Assembly: GCF_028502605.1 (NCBI RefSeq)
Contig: NC_079232.1
Span: forward strand, 1,364,001 to 1,428,000
From: Trichoderma breve
Taxonomy: Eukaryota > Ascomycota > Sordariomycetes > Hypocreales > Hypocreaceae
Length of the DNA stretch: 64,000 nt
Direction of reading: 5' to 3'
The notes below the pieces were generated by a model. It did no database searches. It was not told the origin of the DNA and worked only from the letters and a program-made list of their open reading frames with translations. The translations under genes and the position numbers were made by a program. Each line of letters starts with the position of its first letter. Position 1 is the first letter of the stretch. Shown here piece after piece: positions 11,635 to 23,514 of this stretch.

Positions 11635-12956
11635 ATGGCTGACCAAGAGAGCCCAACAGCGACCCATAACTCGCCTCGCACGTGGCTCCTCACTGCATCG
11701 CTATCACCATTGGCCGTGCGTCTGATCCGGCAGTTGCTTTCTCACGGCGACTGTGTCGCGGCCTGTTTCCCTCCTTTGGAGATAGAGCACGAGGAGCGAA
11801 GTGCCGAGTTTCGTGAGCTCATCAATGAGTGCACTAGTGGGCGGAAAGACCGGGAGGGATGGAAGGACAGGATCCGCGGTATTCGATGCGATGGGAGGAC
11901 CATGAGCGGGTGCGGCGCCGCTGTTGCCGAAGCCGTCGACGTTTTCGGGAGGATTGATATTCTCTTGTGCTGTCGGTCGGAAGGTATGACAAAATATTGC
12001 TTCCTACATCAACCGATGAATCTTTCGATTACGTGTATGGTCGAACGACGTCGTCGTCGAACCATCATGTTGCTGCTAATGTCTATGTTGCTAACCACCG
12101 GCCTTGGCCGCCATCGCTAGCTGTTGTTGGGACCGTGGAGGAGCTCTCTACCAACCTCGCCACCCAGAGCCTGGCACGAGACCAGTTCGAGACCTTGTTC
12201 TTTTCGCAAGTCAATTTCATCAAGGCCGCTTTGCCACAGCTCCGGGCCCAGCATACCGGCCACATCATGGTCCTCACCAGCACCGGCGGCCACATTGGCA
12301 CGCCGCACATGTCCATGTACACCGCGGCGACGTGGGCGCTCGAGGGCTTCTGCGACTCCCTCGCCTACGAGGTTGCTCCCTTCAACATCAAGGTCACCAT
12401 TGTCCAACCAAACAAGGAGATTCAGTCTCTCACAAATCGCATTGCATTTGCTCCGCAGATTCCCGCTTATGCCAGCAGCTTCGCCGAGGCGCCCAGCGTT
12501 CGGGAGATGCTAACTACCGTTCTCAACTCGCACCCCGACACGGCGGTCCCGGTAAACCCGGAATCCGACAATGCAGCTACGTCACCGGACAGCATCTCAC
12601 TGGAGCCGGGCGAAGCTGTGGGTGAGATTTTTTACCGCTATCCCAAACTGCCGCCATCGTCAATCGACAAACTAGTAAACGAGACAATTTACGCCCTGAC
12701 GGCCATTGGCGGGCACGAGAACCCGCCCTCGCGACACATTGTGGGAACCGAAGGGGCAAACGCAGTAAAGGAGAAGCTAAAGACTGTTACGGAAGAAATG
12801 GAGGACTTTGTCGAAGCGAGCCTGGCCGTGGATATTTTTGAGAGCGAGCTAACTGAGGAGGCAAGGGACGACAGGAATCGTGGTGCTAGCCAAACGCCGG
12901 CTGCGAGCCAGACTCCGGCCACGGGACCATCTACGACTGCGTCCACCAACACATGA
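11635..12956 (+). CDS. SDR-fold protein lacking the canonical cofactor and catalytic motifs
   Basis: Predicted 394 residues; exons 11635-11983 and 12121-12956, with a CTAACC branch site near 12090. The order of elements is that of a classical short-chain dehydrogenase/reductase: first beta strand and glycine loop, strand 4, catalytic Ser, Tyr and an EGF..SLA helix. The key residues have changed, however. The TGxxxGxG loop reads TASLSPLA (residues 20-27), the NNAG strand reads LLCCRS, and the YxxxK dyad reads YTAAT, with Thr187 in place of Lys after Tyr183; Ser170 is kept (LTSTGG). It therefore probably cannot bind NAD(P) or reduce substrate in the usual way. The C-terminal ~150 residues are a family-specific extension rich in Ser, Thr, Glu and Asp. 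I recall closely similar hypothetical proteins in other Sordariomycetes, so this looks like a conserved pseudo-enzyme and not a decaying gene, since the frame is intact. Confidence 0.8.
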
Positions 12957-15568
12957 TTTGGAAAAAAATATTGACGAGAAGGAGATGATGAAATTTTTCT
13001 TTAAAAGTAATACCTGGTGCAGGACGAAAAGCCGAGCAAGGGTAAATTTTTCTTCTTCTTTGGATTCAAGTTTAGGAGGAAATTTGGCGCTGTTTCTGGA
13101 AAAAACCCTTACCCTTCCCTATTCTTGGCATCAGCGTCGCTACTGTATACGAAACAGTAGCGAACACTTTTTTTTACACCATTTTAAGATAAAAACAATA
13201 GCTGGGAATCAAATATACGGGCCATTGATTTCCCACAAAGCTTCACTGAGTTGCCCGCTGGAGGTTGGATCGTATATTGTTAGGGATGCATGAATACACG
13301 TACTGGCAGATCCGGATTCGGATGAGCTTCAATCCGTGGCCTGTAAATCACCCGCCCTCCTTGTAATGAATAAGTGGAGGCTACTTTAGGCTTGTCCATC
13401 AATGAGATCATGAGCTCCCGCTTAGGATGTCCCTACTAGTCACTCGAGGTCATTACAAATCACCTCGTCTCTTTTCGTCTTCCCCTTTCTAATCGTAGCC
13501 GCCTCGGAATACAGCATAGGCAGGCAATGGTGAGATTGTTTGATTTATGCTTGCCTGTGAATCTTTGCATCTTGAAGGAATGGTTCAGCTGTGCATACTA
13601 TTGCATGAATTTACTTGTAAATGCTTAATAGTGATGCTCTAGTGAAATTCAGGGGCTGAAGACGCTGGAAATTCGTAGAGAGACATCACCGCCTGAGCAG
13701 TCATCGATTACGCCGATCAGCCAGCGGCGATAACGGCGGGACTTTGATTATTCCTTCATCTTTCAACTGTTCACAAGACTCCTCTCAACCTACTGTCCAT
13801 GCCTACGTGTTTCAGTGTTGCTGTGTAAAAGGGAGGGATTTAGAAAAAAGGAGGTGTACAGCCACCATATGCGCGCCTTAATTTAGCTGCAGAACTTTTG
13901 CGTCTTTCCTGAGGGTGATGATGATGTGGCAAACGCTGGATGAGCAAAGACAACGTAAGCGAGACCGGAGGATCACTCTGAACTTGGTCTACGGCGAGGC
14001 TGTATCATAATCTCTTGGAGGGTTGGGTTGGTGAGGTGTATCATGCAGGTGATGAAGTTTGGGCTGGCTGAAAACTAGGCATCCACGGACGGACAAGAGA
14101 ACTAGTAGAGAAGGTGTGGGAAGATGAAGAGAGGGTAGATGTAATGATAGAGGAGGTGCTGGCCACGTAAGGAGTGATAGTCGGGTTGAAGACGTTCCGT
14201 GATGGCACGGAAGTCATCCGATGCAGTTGCCAAGAAGCTTCTCCTTGATGCACGTTATAAGGATCGATTTATTATGATCGTGAGGGTTCGCTAAGATGAA
14301 GAGAGGGTCGATGTAATGCTCGAGGCCAAGTAAGGAGTGATAATCGGGTCGAACACGTTCAGTAATAGCATGAGAGTCATCGGATATAGTTGTCGGGAGG
14401 GCTTCTCCTTGATGCACTATATAAGGATTGATTTGTTATCATTGTCAGGGTGCGGGAAGGTGAAGAGAGGGTATATGCAATGATACGAGACCTGTTGGCC
14501 AAGTAAGGAGTAATAATCAGGCCGAACAGGTTCCGTGATAGCACGGATGTCATCGGATATACGGGTCAAGGAGGCTCTCCTTGATGCACGTTTCAAAGGA
14601 TTGATTGTGAGGGTGCGGGAAGATAAAGAGAGGGTACATGTAATGATAGAGGACATGCTGGCCAAGTTAGGAGTGATTATCGGGCCAAACACGTTCCGTA
14701 ATAGCACGGAAGTCATCGGATATAGACATCTAGAAGCTTCCCCTTGATGCACTTTATAAGGATTGATTTACTATGACTGTGAGAGTGCGACAGGTAGGTC
14801 GCTTATATAGTCCCATGATTGGAAACTCCTCGGCAATCAATATTGCTGGACCAGAGGAACAAAGGAGGACAGCCAACGGCACCGAGTCAGGAAAATGGCT
14901 GAGTTTGCCAATGAGTCGTATACCTCAAGTATAAAATGACTAGGTTACCAAACCAGAATTTGCTCTATATGACTCGCGATTCCATCACCCTCGGAATGCT
15001 TGGAAAAAATCATTCAAAGTTGTCCTCGAATCCGTCTGGTGTCTCGTTGCCACCATCACCACCTCTCCATGTGGGAATTGACTTTTAGGGACCTTGGAGT
15101 ACTGGCAGCGACCTGTGGCCCATGATGGATGGCGCGCTAAGTTTCAGTTTCAGCAGCCCTACAATCTCAGCAGTTCCCCGCCAAGCAGGCTCGCAGATCC
15201 CCAGATTGGCCCGACTGATTCGCTCGGGGCGTAAAAATATCAGTCCGTGGGTTGGTCCCCTCTAAAAAAGCTCCACCGCGTCAGGCTCGACGAAGGAAGG
15301 GGAGGTCACGGGTGGGACGGTGCGACAAGCTGTTTGGCCTTGGGGACACGAAACGAACCAACATCGCCAAACACGGACACAAGGCTGAGCTGGTGACTCG
15401 ACCGACATCTTGCGACCGATAACCGACAACTGCTGCTACGCTCCAAGAATATGCGCATTACATCAGCTTGACCGCCGACACCGACGATTCCTCTCCATTG
15501 CGACCCGCCATATGGTATCCCTGACCACGACAACCGCCGGACGATGCTGAGCAGCTCTAGGTGCTAGA
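12957..15568. other. 2.6 kb gene-free region holding a decayed tandem repeat
   Basis: Besides the 3' end of the SDR-like gene and the Trs120 promoter, the only structure seen is the tandem repeat at about 14085-14800 (own entry). The stretch 12957-14080 is AT-rich with no supported open frame. The bases 15200-15560 are more GC-rich and are presumably the Trs120 promoter and leader. Confidence 0.45.
14085..14800. repeat. Four-copy decayed tandem repeat, unit about 165 bp
   Basis: A block containing 'GAAGAGAGGGT..ATGTAATG', 'GGCCAAGTAAGGAGT', 'CGTTCCGTRATRGCACGGA' and 'CTCCTTGATGCA' recurs four times. The CTTGATG marks are at 14244, 14408, 14580 and 14743, so the units are 164, 172 and 163 bp long. 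The final copy ends near 14800 after a partial next unit (ATAAGGATTGATTTACTATGACTGTGAG). Copies differ by substitutions and small indels. The unit lengths are not multiples of three, and three copies share a TAA at the same place, so a coding role is unlikely, although the last copy has a 70-codon open frame. Confidence 0.8.
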
Positions 15569-18500
15569 ATGAGCTTGGACCCTTTGCTTCCCATTGCTCC
15601 CGCGAGGGTGAAGGCGCTGCTGCTGCCCCTCGGCAAGATCAAGGCGGCCAGATTCGCGAGCTTTGCCGAGAGGCTGCAAGCCGAGCATGTCGTCCAGCTC
15701 AGGGATATCAGCGCCGATGGGCGACCCAACAGGAGTAAGTACATGCATGTACATACACGGCTGGCCGCAGAAGGGGGGAGGGAGGTGGGATATGAGGAAG
15801 ATGGGATGGAGAGAAGCATGTACAAGGCCATGCCGTATAGACTGCTTATACTACACATATACACGGGACTAGACAAACTGATGTGAAGCTTCCCCAGACA
15901 TGTTCTCGCCATTGGCGTATCCCGACGGCGCAATGCTCTACGACCTCATCGCCCACCTTCCTCCCCCCTCGCATCTCGCTCTCTCGCCCTTCGACCTCTT
16001 CCGAGAACCAATGGCTGTCATCGCAATCGCCGACGGCACAGAGCTAGGCGACGTGACATATAGCAAAAGAGCCTCTATGAATGGAAAGGGGCCTACGCCG
16101 GTGGAGAAGAATATAAGGGCTCTGTATCAGGAGCTGGAAGAGCTACGAGACAATTACCCCAAAGCTCTCATCCACCGGGTGCTCATCTTCGATTATGTCT
16201 CGCCATCTCATGAAGTGCCTATACCCGAGGGCATGGCGGCGATCCCTCCTCCCGAAGAGTCAAAAAGAACCACGATGAAGACGGTCATGTGCGACATATC
16301 ATCGCTGTTGCTGGCTGAGATGACGACACTGGGGAAATCATACGAGGCGATGACGGCGATTGAGTCTCCAGGGGGTTATTCACTCGCTAGACAGCTGAGT
16401 ACCACCTCGTGGGGCCCCGATGCTACCTCGCCGACCAGCTTTACTAGGCGGAATTCTCAGTTTGCCATACCACAGCACCTCCAGCGCTCAAGCTCCGCCA
16501 CGGGCTTGGATCGATCTGGCGGGCGCCTGTCGCTGCCTCCAGCTCCCACAGGAGGGAGCTCCAGCGTCTCGACACCAGGCCGCCCGTCTACACCCCTGAA
16601 GAGCAACCTATCTAGCCCTCCCCTGAGCGCGGACGATTTCTCGAGTGCTTCGAGCCAGAGACCAGAGTCGCCCGAAACTCACCCAAAGCCCGATTTCTCT
16701 GAAGATGCGAGCCGCGACCGTGTTTCTGTACAAGGATTCGGGCCTGGGAGCGCAAACGACCGATGGAGACTCAAGGGAAAAGGCAGGTCAGCCATTGTGA
16801 TAGGATCCATGTACCTTCAAGCTGGTCGTTGGGGTGACTCGTTAAAGGAGCTGAGCGAGGGAGCCACCGCTGCTAAATCTTTAAACGACCATATCTGGCA
16901 CGGAAAAGCGTTGGAATTGATTCTTATGAATCTGTTGCTTCTCGGTTGGTCAGGGTTGACCTTTCAAATTCCGACAATTTGTCTTCCCACGCAAGATAAA
17001 CACTCATCGATGAAGCCAGAACCGGAAAATGCGGACCAAGATCAACCCAGGCACCTTCGATATCTCCAGAATCTTCTTCCAGAGCTTTTGGAACGAATCG
17101 TAGGCCTCTATTCTAGAATATCAGCCGAAAATGTCCCTCATTTGCCGTTGGCGGAAACCGTTATCAGATTCAGCAAGATCCTATCGGCCATGCATTTCTG
17201 CGACGGCAAACTCAACCAAAAGGCATTTGATATGATTGTGAATGGGAAAGGACTGGACAAGGATCTCACAACGTCGCCCCGGCTACTAATAACACCCTCG
17301 AGGCAACATATTTTAACTCTTTTATTCAAGGCATTCCCTTCCACGGCCACGGAAATGCTTACTACCGTTGATCGGATATCTATTCTGAGTGGCATTGCAG
17401 CTGTGCTGGGGCCCTTGGGCTATCATCGGAAGAAGGCCATGGTAACTCGCGAATTAGTCTCGGTCCTCATCGGAGGGCTCGTTGAAGCAAGGACACGCGG
17501 AGCTGCGGACGCTGGGGTTCATCCCGCTGCAGGCCTCGTGGCGCTGACCCCAGGTGGCAACTCGGGTGGTGCGACTGGAGCGATGGCGCTGGATTTGGCA
17601 GAGGGAGACATTGAGCAGGGCATAGAGGCTTTCCTCGAACTTCTTTGCAAGTCATATGGCGTTGTTGGATTCGATAGAGCGAAGCCCCGGCGGCAGTCTC
17701 TTCGCGAAGGATTCGACGACTCGGATGATGCCGTGATTGCTCGCATCCGCGGTCAGATGAAGACGAGGTTTTTCGGCTTTCCCGATATCAAGCTCAACAT
17801 TTTACGAGCATGCATCAACTTTTCAGAAGCCTTGCCGGACTTCAACGGGGTTCTCAAGTTTTCTAGCGATCTGATGCGCACGGCTGGATCTGGCGTCGCC
17901 CCGGGCCCTCGCCGCGAAGATGCATTTCCAAAAATTCACCGAGATGAGCAGATTCGCCTAGTCAGCAACATTTCTCGCACCTCGAACCTGGTCAAAAGGC
18001 TGGGCATGTCCCACTTGACGGCTGAATTTTGGGACGAGTTTCTTGTTCGAGAGATCAAACTGGAGCCGCTCCCAAGTACCCGGGTTCCAATCCCCCACGC
18101 TCGCAGCGTTTTGCCAGGAGCAACGATAACCCGTACGTCGCAGGATGTCAACCCATTTATTTATAATCCGTTCTTGAAAGAGCCGGATGAGACAGCTGCC
18201 AATCTGGTTGCTGGCGAACCGGCCAAATTCAGAGTAACAATCCAAAACACCTATGACGTTGAGTTGGATATCGAAAGTATACGTTTAGAAACCGACGGTG
18301 TCGACTTCGAAGCCATGAAGGAGAGTGCCATCATTGGTCCCTACCGGACGCAAGCAGTCCGATTGCAAGGCGTAGCCAAAGAGTCCGGGTCTATCACAGT
18401 GACGGGGGCAATAATCAAGGTGAAGGGTTGCAGGGAAAGGAGATTTGCCGTCTTTCCCAAGCATTGGAAGCCTTACCAAGAAGACAAAATCAAGGTCAAG

Positions 18501-20000
18501 GGTATTGCATCAGTGTCTGTCCCCATGATGTCGGGCAAGTATCACGATCAGCCTCTGGAGCCGTTTAGCCTCGAACTGAACGTTACCCAACCCCAACCAC
18601 TTGTGATTGTCAAGTCGACGACGCTTCCGCAATCTTCAGTTATGATCTTGGAGGGCGAGAGGCAAATCTTTTCTGTTACGTTACAAAACCAGTCAACGAC
18701 ACCTGTTGACTTTATGCTCTTCTCCTTTAAGGACTCTACCCAGGAGCCTCTGCAGACAGCTCTTGCAAACAGAGATGCTACACCGGCAGAACTATATGAG
18801 TATGAGCTGATATTAATAAAGAAACAAGCTCTCCGACTCCCACACAATAACTCGAGCCGCAACATCGCCCCCGGAGGTGAAGCGACGTTTGAGTTTGAGA
18901 TCCTTGGCAAGCCTGGACTGACACATGCAACGATTCAAATCGACTACACATATCTCGGAGTTCCCCGTGAAGAAGTTAAAGAGGACTTTTACACGCGGCA
19001 GATATCTGTGCCCTTGACGGTTACGGTCAACGCAAGCGTCGAGCTGGCAAGGATAGATGTGCTTCCTATGCATGGCTTGATCCCGCAACCCTTGTGGGAG
19101 CGTCTAGGGGGCACCAAACCGATAAAGCCGGACGAATACTGCCTGTTATCCGTGGACCTGCGAAATGCCTGGCCTAGCCAAATGGCAGTCCATCTTGAAA
19201 ACGAAGATGGCATGGCTGTTGAAGAGGGCATTCTACCGGGCAAGACAAGCCGAATCATCATACCTGTGAAGCGGGTCTACCTAGAGGACCCGCATGCCTT
19301 GATTCCCAGTCTTAACCCATCCAAAAACAAGCAGTTTGTCGTGAGCACCACCAAGATCTCGCCTGAGATGGAGCGAGCCAACCGGGAGGCGTTTTGGTAT
19401 AGAGAGAGGATCCTCGACTGCTTGAAGGCGACTTGGAGGACAACGGCCGTGCCGAAGCGAAATGGCACCGTTGAGCTCCGCAACATTCGCCTCACTACAC
19501 GCATGATTGACATTGTCAAGGTAGGCGAGGTTGGCATAGATATTTCCGTGGAGCGTCCCGGCGAAAGCGAGAGCAGCATCAATACAGCATACGTGGACGA
19601 GTTTATACAAGTGCGGGTGCGGGTCACGAACAGGACAAGCCGCCCAGTGAGCTCGCTGGTCAGGCTCCTGCCGGCTCTATGTCATCGTTCTGTCAATATC
19701 GCGCTTGACTATACACGTAAGTTTGTGTGGAATGGCACGCTGCAGCAACTTCTACCGGAGCTCCAGGGTGGCGCCAGCACAGACTTTGTCATTGGAGTGA
19801 CGGCGCTCTGCAGAGGAGAGTTTGAGCTCACGGCGTCAGTCGAGGAAGTTCAGGTGCGGGAAGATGGTAGTGAGCAGCCCAAGGAACGGCCGCAGTCGGA
19901 TAACACCCAGACGAGAGAGGATGCGGCGATTGGCATGAAGGAGCGGAGGATGTGGCATTCACGACGACCATGTATACTGACGGTGAAAGACAGCGATTGA
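15569..20000 (+). CDS. trs120: TRAPPII complex subunit Trs120 (TRAPPC9)
   Basis: Subunit of the TRAPPII complex, the exchange factor that activates the Rab11-type GTPase (Ypt31/RabE) at the late Golgi; the Aspergillus equivalent is hypA. Exon 1 is 15569-15734 and exon 2 is 15898-20000, joined through a GTAAGT donor into Asn-Met-Phe, giving about 1422 residues, the usual size for the fungal protein. The N terminus (MSLDPLLPIAPARVKALLLP) and the following FSPLAYPDG/LFREPMAVIAIAD stretch match the family's start. A Ser/Pro-rich disordered insert lies at about residues 230-340, followed by a helical region (KGRSAIVIGSMYLQAGRWGD). The C-terminal half has the beta-sandwich repeats typical of Trs120 (for example RIIIPVKRVYLEDPH). 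The long exon has no stop, so no further intron is needed. It lies 904 bp upstream of the PABA synthase start, same strand. Confidence 0.92.
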
Positions 20001-20904
20001 TAGCGATGACGATAGTGATGAATAGAGCCGCTGCATATATATGTAGACGATTTTTGGTATCCTCGCATAGTATAGGTAATACTAGCAATAGTAGAAATGA
20101 TATGAGTTAATATTCGACGTGGTTGGTGGCTTGGAACGATGTTGAAGGTGACGCGAGTATTGCAGCTGATTAGTGCATATCAATGCATACCTAAATTCTG
20201 TATGCCCTCAAGTTTTTTTTTTATTGCATTATGTCAATCTTGATAACCACTACCAAGGGTTATCCATCATTCCATCATCACTTGGTACTGAAGAGGAATT
20301 GAAGCTGCAGAGTTATAAACTCTTAAGCCGAGCTCTTTTTCATCTGCAATTTTACGCTAAAACAAAACTTCGTCCTTTGTCCTTTCAAGAACGCCACAGG
20401 CACCTAGAATAATGCCGGGTAGCTCAACAGCTCGCCATTGCTAGGCATACATACTACTGTAAGCCACCTAAAACTTTTGCCGAAATTTTCTTTCACTTCC
20501 AGGTTTCAATTTCTCTCTTCACTTCCAGGGTCTTCCTCGCTCAACTCCGGTCCTCGCTACAAAACGGCCGGCTTGCACATGTTAGTCATTACCCGGCACT
20601 CGCTGCAAAATAGCCAATTGCACATGTCATCTCATTCCACACGAATCCTTCGGCGCAATTTCACCTGCTAGTTCGATTAGTATCCGAAAAAGATAAGATT
20701 GGGACTTGGGAAAAAAAAAAGACCCGGCTTTTCGCGGCATTTCCGATTCCTTTCTCGGAGGCGCTGCCGATTTTTCTTATCGCCTCGACATTCTCTACTT
20801 CATTCTATCTTGTTTGCATTGATCCCGTCTTAGTCTTTCATGAATCGTAGGTGAGACAATTCGACGGGCCAAAGTTCGAGACTGGCAAATTCCCGTTGCA
20901 AAAG
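20001..20904. other. Spacer between trs120 and the PABA synthase gene
   Basis: No supported gene. The left part is the trs120 terminator region with T runs (20210-20222). The right part is the leader of the next gene, with an A10 run near 20710-20720 and a short upstream open frame (own entry). Confidence 0.45.
20840..20854 (+). promoter_or_regulatory. Upstream open reading frame in the PABA synthase leader
   Basis: ATG AAT CGT AGG TGA encodes four residues and ends 50 bases before the main start at 20905. No other ATG separates the two. Such a short upstream frame could lower translation of the main frame, but there is no transcript data to show it is in the mRNA. A GTGAGA at 20851 could instead be a splice donor in the leader. 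Confidence 0.4.
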
Positions 20905-23514
20905 ATGCCTCTTCTTGAGCGGCAGTCTTCGCCAGTGCCGGCGGTAAACCCGGCGTCCCGAGACCGCCAATGTCGCCGAATTCTGTTTCTGGACGCTTAC
21001 GACTCCTTCACCAACAACATCGTGTCGCTGCTCAAGGAGGCTCTCGGTGACGATGTGTTGGTGCACGTGCTGCACATGGACCTGAAGACGCTGCATGCGG
21101 ATCCAAGTCCCGACTGGACGCCGGAGCAGTTCCTGGACCGGCTGCCGAGCTTCGATGCCGTGGTTTGCGGGCCCGGGCCCGGGTCGCCGTTGTGCGAGGC
21201 CGATGTTGGGGCTTTTCGTCTGTTGTGGGAGCTGCGTGACGCTGTTCCGGTGCTGGGCATCTGTCTAGGCTTTCAGAGCCTGGTTGCGCACTTTGGTGGC
21301 GGGATTCGGAGGTTGAGGAGGGGATTGCATGGCATGGTGAGGCCAATTGAGCATCAGTCGGGAGACATCTTTGCGGGCGTGCCGGAGTTCAAGGCAACCC
21401 TGTATCACAGCCTGTGTGCCGACGTGGGACAAGATCAGGTTTCAAAGGGATCGTGGAAGACCGACATGTGGTTGCCTCCAAAGGTGGCGCCTGAGCTTGT
21501 TCCGTTGGCGTGGACGATGGAGGAGAGCGAGGATGGAAGCGAGCCCGAGAGGATCTTGATGGGAGTCAGGCATTCCAGACTGCCCTTCTGGGGGGTTCAG
21601 TACCATCCCGAGTCTGTGTGTACGGACCCTGGGGCGCATGGGGTGCTGAAGAACTGGTTCAGCCAGGCTCTGAAGTGGAACGAATCGACGGGACGACATA
21701 TTAGGCCGATGGTCTCGGAAAACATTGCCGACAGCCTGGCGCCATCTATGATTGTCGAGCGGAGTATCGCGGCCGAGAGCCAGCTCGCAAGCAGGAAATG
21801 GTGGCGGGATATGCAGTCTGGTCTGGCAGCCTCGAGAGCAGCGCCCATATATTCTTGCAGTCGGATCAAGCTCCCCGATGGCGTGGATGCTGCCGACGTT
21901 GCGGAGCTTCTGGGCGTGGGAGGTGTTGATTCCATCATGCTAGACTCGTCCAGCACCATCAGTGGTGATCCCTTGGCACGCAGCTCGATTATTGCCCTTG
22001 AGGTTGACCGGGCTCTACGCTTCGAATACCATGTTGGAGACGACTGGGTGACTTTACGCCAGCCTGGATCTGGGGACCAGGAAGATATGTGTCAGCGGAT
22101 AGAGATCGACAGCAGCGCTGAGCACGGTGCTTACGACGTTTGGAATGTCATCGCCGAATACTGGGAGCAGAGAAAGGTGGCTGAAGAAGGAGGTCAGGAG
22201 CCAGCATTCAAGGGTGGTTTCATGGGATTTGTCACTTATGAAATGGGACTAAGCACCTTGAGCCCGGAGTCTGTTTCCAAAAACAGGGGTCACCGCAGGC
22301 CAGATCTTTGTTATGCCTGGGTCACCAAGAGTCTTGTTCTCGATCACCAAGCCGGAGTGGCATATGTCCAAGCTCTGACGGCCCCAGACTCAAATGTTCA
22401 GCCGTGGATCGACGAGATTGTGGCAAAGCTGCAGACTTCTCGGGCATGGAAACAGCCGGGCTACGGAACGGAAGAGTACAAACTCGTCGCAGCGAAGAAA
22501 CAGCCAAATGAGCAATTGCTGAAGAGCATCCAAGAGCCGGCCGGCAGACTGCGTTTCAAGACGCCGAAGCCAGACAAGTATGACGACGACGTCCGCCAGT
22601 GTCAAGAGGCCATTGCTGAAGGCCAGTCCTACGAACTATGCCTTACGGCACAAACGACCATGACTCGACCTCCTGGAAACGATGTGCCGCATCATCTACA
22701 GCCATTGACTAACGGCACGACGAATGGAGCAACTGCTTCGTGGCCGAGCAATGAAGCGTCCAGACACGGCACTCCCTGGCAAATCTATCGAACTCTCCGA
22801 GCCCGCCAGCCAGCTCCCTTTGGCTCTTTCATCCGCCTCGCCGGGGCCACTATCCTCAGCAGCTCGCCGGAACGGTTCCTAGCCCACGACGCAAAGGGTC
22901 TCTGCTCCATGCGCCCCATGAAAGGCACAGTCCGCAAATCCGAGGCCGTCTCAACACTAGCACAGGCCGAAAAGCTGCTCCACATACCCAAAGAAGAGGC
23001 AGAGAACCTCATGATTGTGGACCTCGTCCGGCATGACCTCTACGGCGTCTGTGGAGCCCGCAGTGTCACCGTCCCGGATCTCCTCAAGGTGGAGGAATAC
23101 TCGAGCGTCTTCCAGATGATCACCGTCGTCAACGGACAGCTTCCCCCTCACGGCCCCAACGGCCTGGACGTCCTCGCCGCCACCTTACCCCCCGGCAGCA
23201 TGACCGGCGCGCCCAAGAAGCGCAGCTGCGAGATCCTGCGCACCATCGAGCCTTCCGAGCGCAGCATCTACTCTGGCGTCGTCGGGTTCCTCGACGCCCG
23301 CGGCCACGGCGACTGGAGCGTCACGATTAGGACAATGTTCCGCTGGGACGACGAAAAGGCACCCCCTGAGGGACTGGGCGAGACGCAGCCCAGGGAGGTA
23401 TGGCGCATCGGGGCCGGTGGAGCTGTGACGATTCTGAGCACGCCTGAAGGAGAGACGGAGGAGATGTTTACGAAGCTCTGTGGGCCGTTGGGTGTTTTCA
23501 AAGACGTGGCATAA
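20905..23514 (+). CDS. pabaA: Fused aminodeoxychorismate synthase (PABA synthase)
   Basis: Converts chorismate and glutamine to 4-amino-4-deoxychorismate, the branch to p-aminobenzoate and folate. Intronless, 869 residues. I chose the ATG at 20905; the open frame extends upstream only from a GTG. The N-terminal class I glutamine amidotransferase domain (about residues 25-255) shows DAYDSFTNNI, GPGPGSP, the nucleophile Cys in LGICLGFQSL and the His-Glu pair in VQYHPES. The C-terminal chorismate-binding (PabB/TrpE-like) domain shows SSPERFL, MRPMKGTVRKSE, ENLMIVDLVRHDL, LPPGSMTGAPKKRS, YSGVVGFLD and IGAGGAVTILSTPEGE. The PIKGT-type signature reads PMKGT, which fits aminodeoxychorismate and anthranilate synthases alike; the fused GAT-PabB order favours PabaA over TrpC/TrpE. 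A variable Asn/Gly/Ser-rich insert lies near residues 590-630. Confidence 0.93.
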   Translation: MPLLERQSSPVPAVNPASRDRQCRRILFLDAYDSFTNNIVSLLKEALGDDVLVHVLHMDLKTLHADPSPDWTPEQFLDRLPSFDAVVCGPGPGSPLCEADVGAFRLLWELRDAVPVLGICLGFQSLVAHFGGGIRRLRRGLHGMVRPIEHQSGDIFAGVPEFKATLYHSLCADVGQDQVSKGSWKTDMWLPPKVAPELVPLAWTMEESEDGSEPERILMGVRHSRLPFWGVQYHPESVCTDPGAHGVLKNWFSQALKWNESTGRHIRPMVSENIADSLAPSMIVERSIAAESQLASRKWWRDMQSGLAASRAAPIYSCSRIKLPDGVDAADVAELLGVGGVDSIMLDSSSTISGDPLARSSIIALEVDRALRFEYHVGDDWVTLRQPGSGDQEDMCQRIEIDSSAEHGAYDVWNVIAEYWEQRKVAEEGGQEPAFKGGFMGFVTYEMGLSTLSPESVSKNRGHRRPDLCYAWVTKSLVLDHQAGVAYVQALTAPDSNVQPWIDEIVAKLQTSRAWKQPGYGTEEYKLVAAKKQPNEQLLKSIQEPAGRLRFKTPKPDKYDDDVRQCQEAIAEGQSYELCLTAQTTMTRPPGNDVPHHLQPLTNGTTNGATASWPSNEASRHGTPWQIYRTLRARQPAPFGSFIRLAGATILSSSPERFLAHDAKGLCSMRPMKGTVRKSEAVSTLAQAEKLLHIPKEEAENLMIVDLVRHDLYGVCGARSVTVPDLLKVEEYSSVFQMITVVNGQLPPHGPNGLDVLAATLPPGSMTGAPKKRSCEILRTIEPSERSIYSGVVGFLDARGHGDWSVTIRTMFRWDDEKAPPEGLGETQPREVWRIGAGGAVTILSTPEGETEEMFTKLCGPLGVFKDVA

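Noticed and set aside
14535..14747. 70-codon open frame (+) inside the tandem repeat, with a plausible-looking helical translation
   Set aside because: The other copies of the unit carry stops in the same place, and the unit lengths are not multiples of three, so a translated repeat protein is not supported.
20851..20904. An 18-residue N-terminal extension of the PABA synthase
   Set aside because: The upstream frame begins with GTG, not ATG; the first in-frame ATG is at 20905 and leaves the amidotransferase domain complete.
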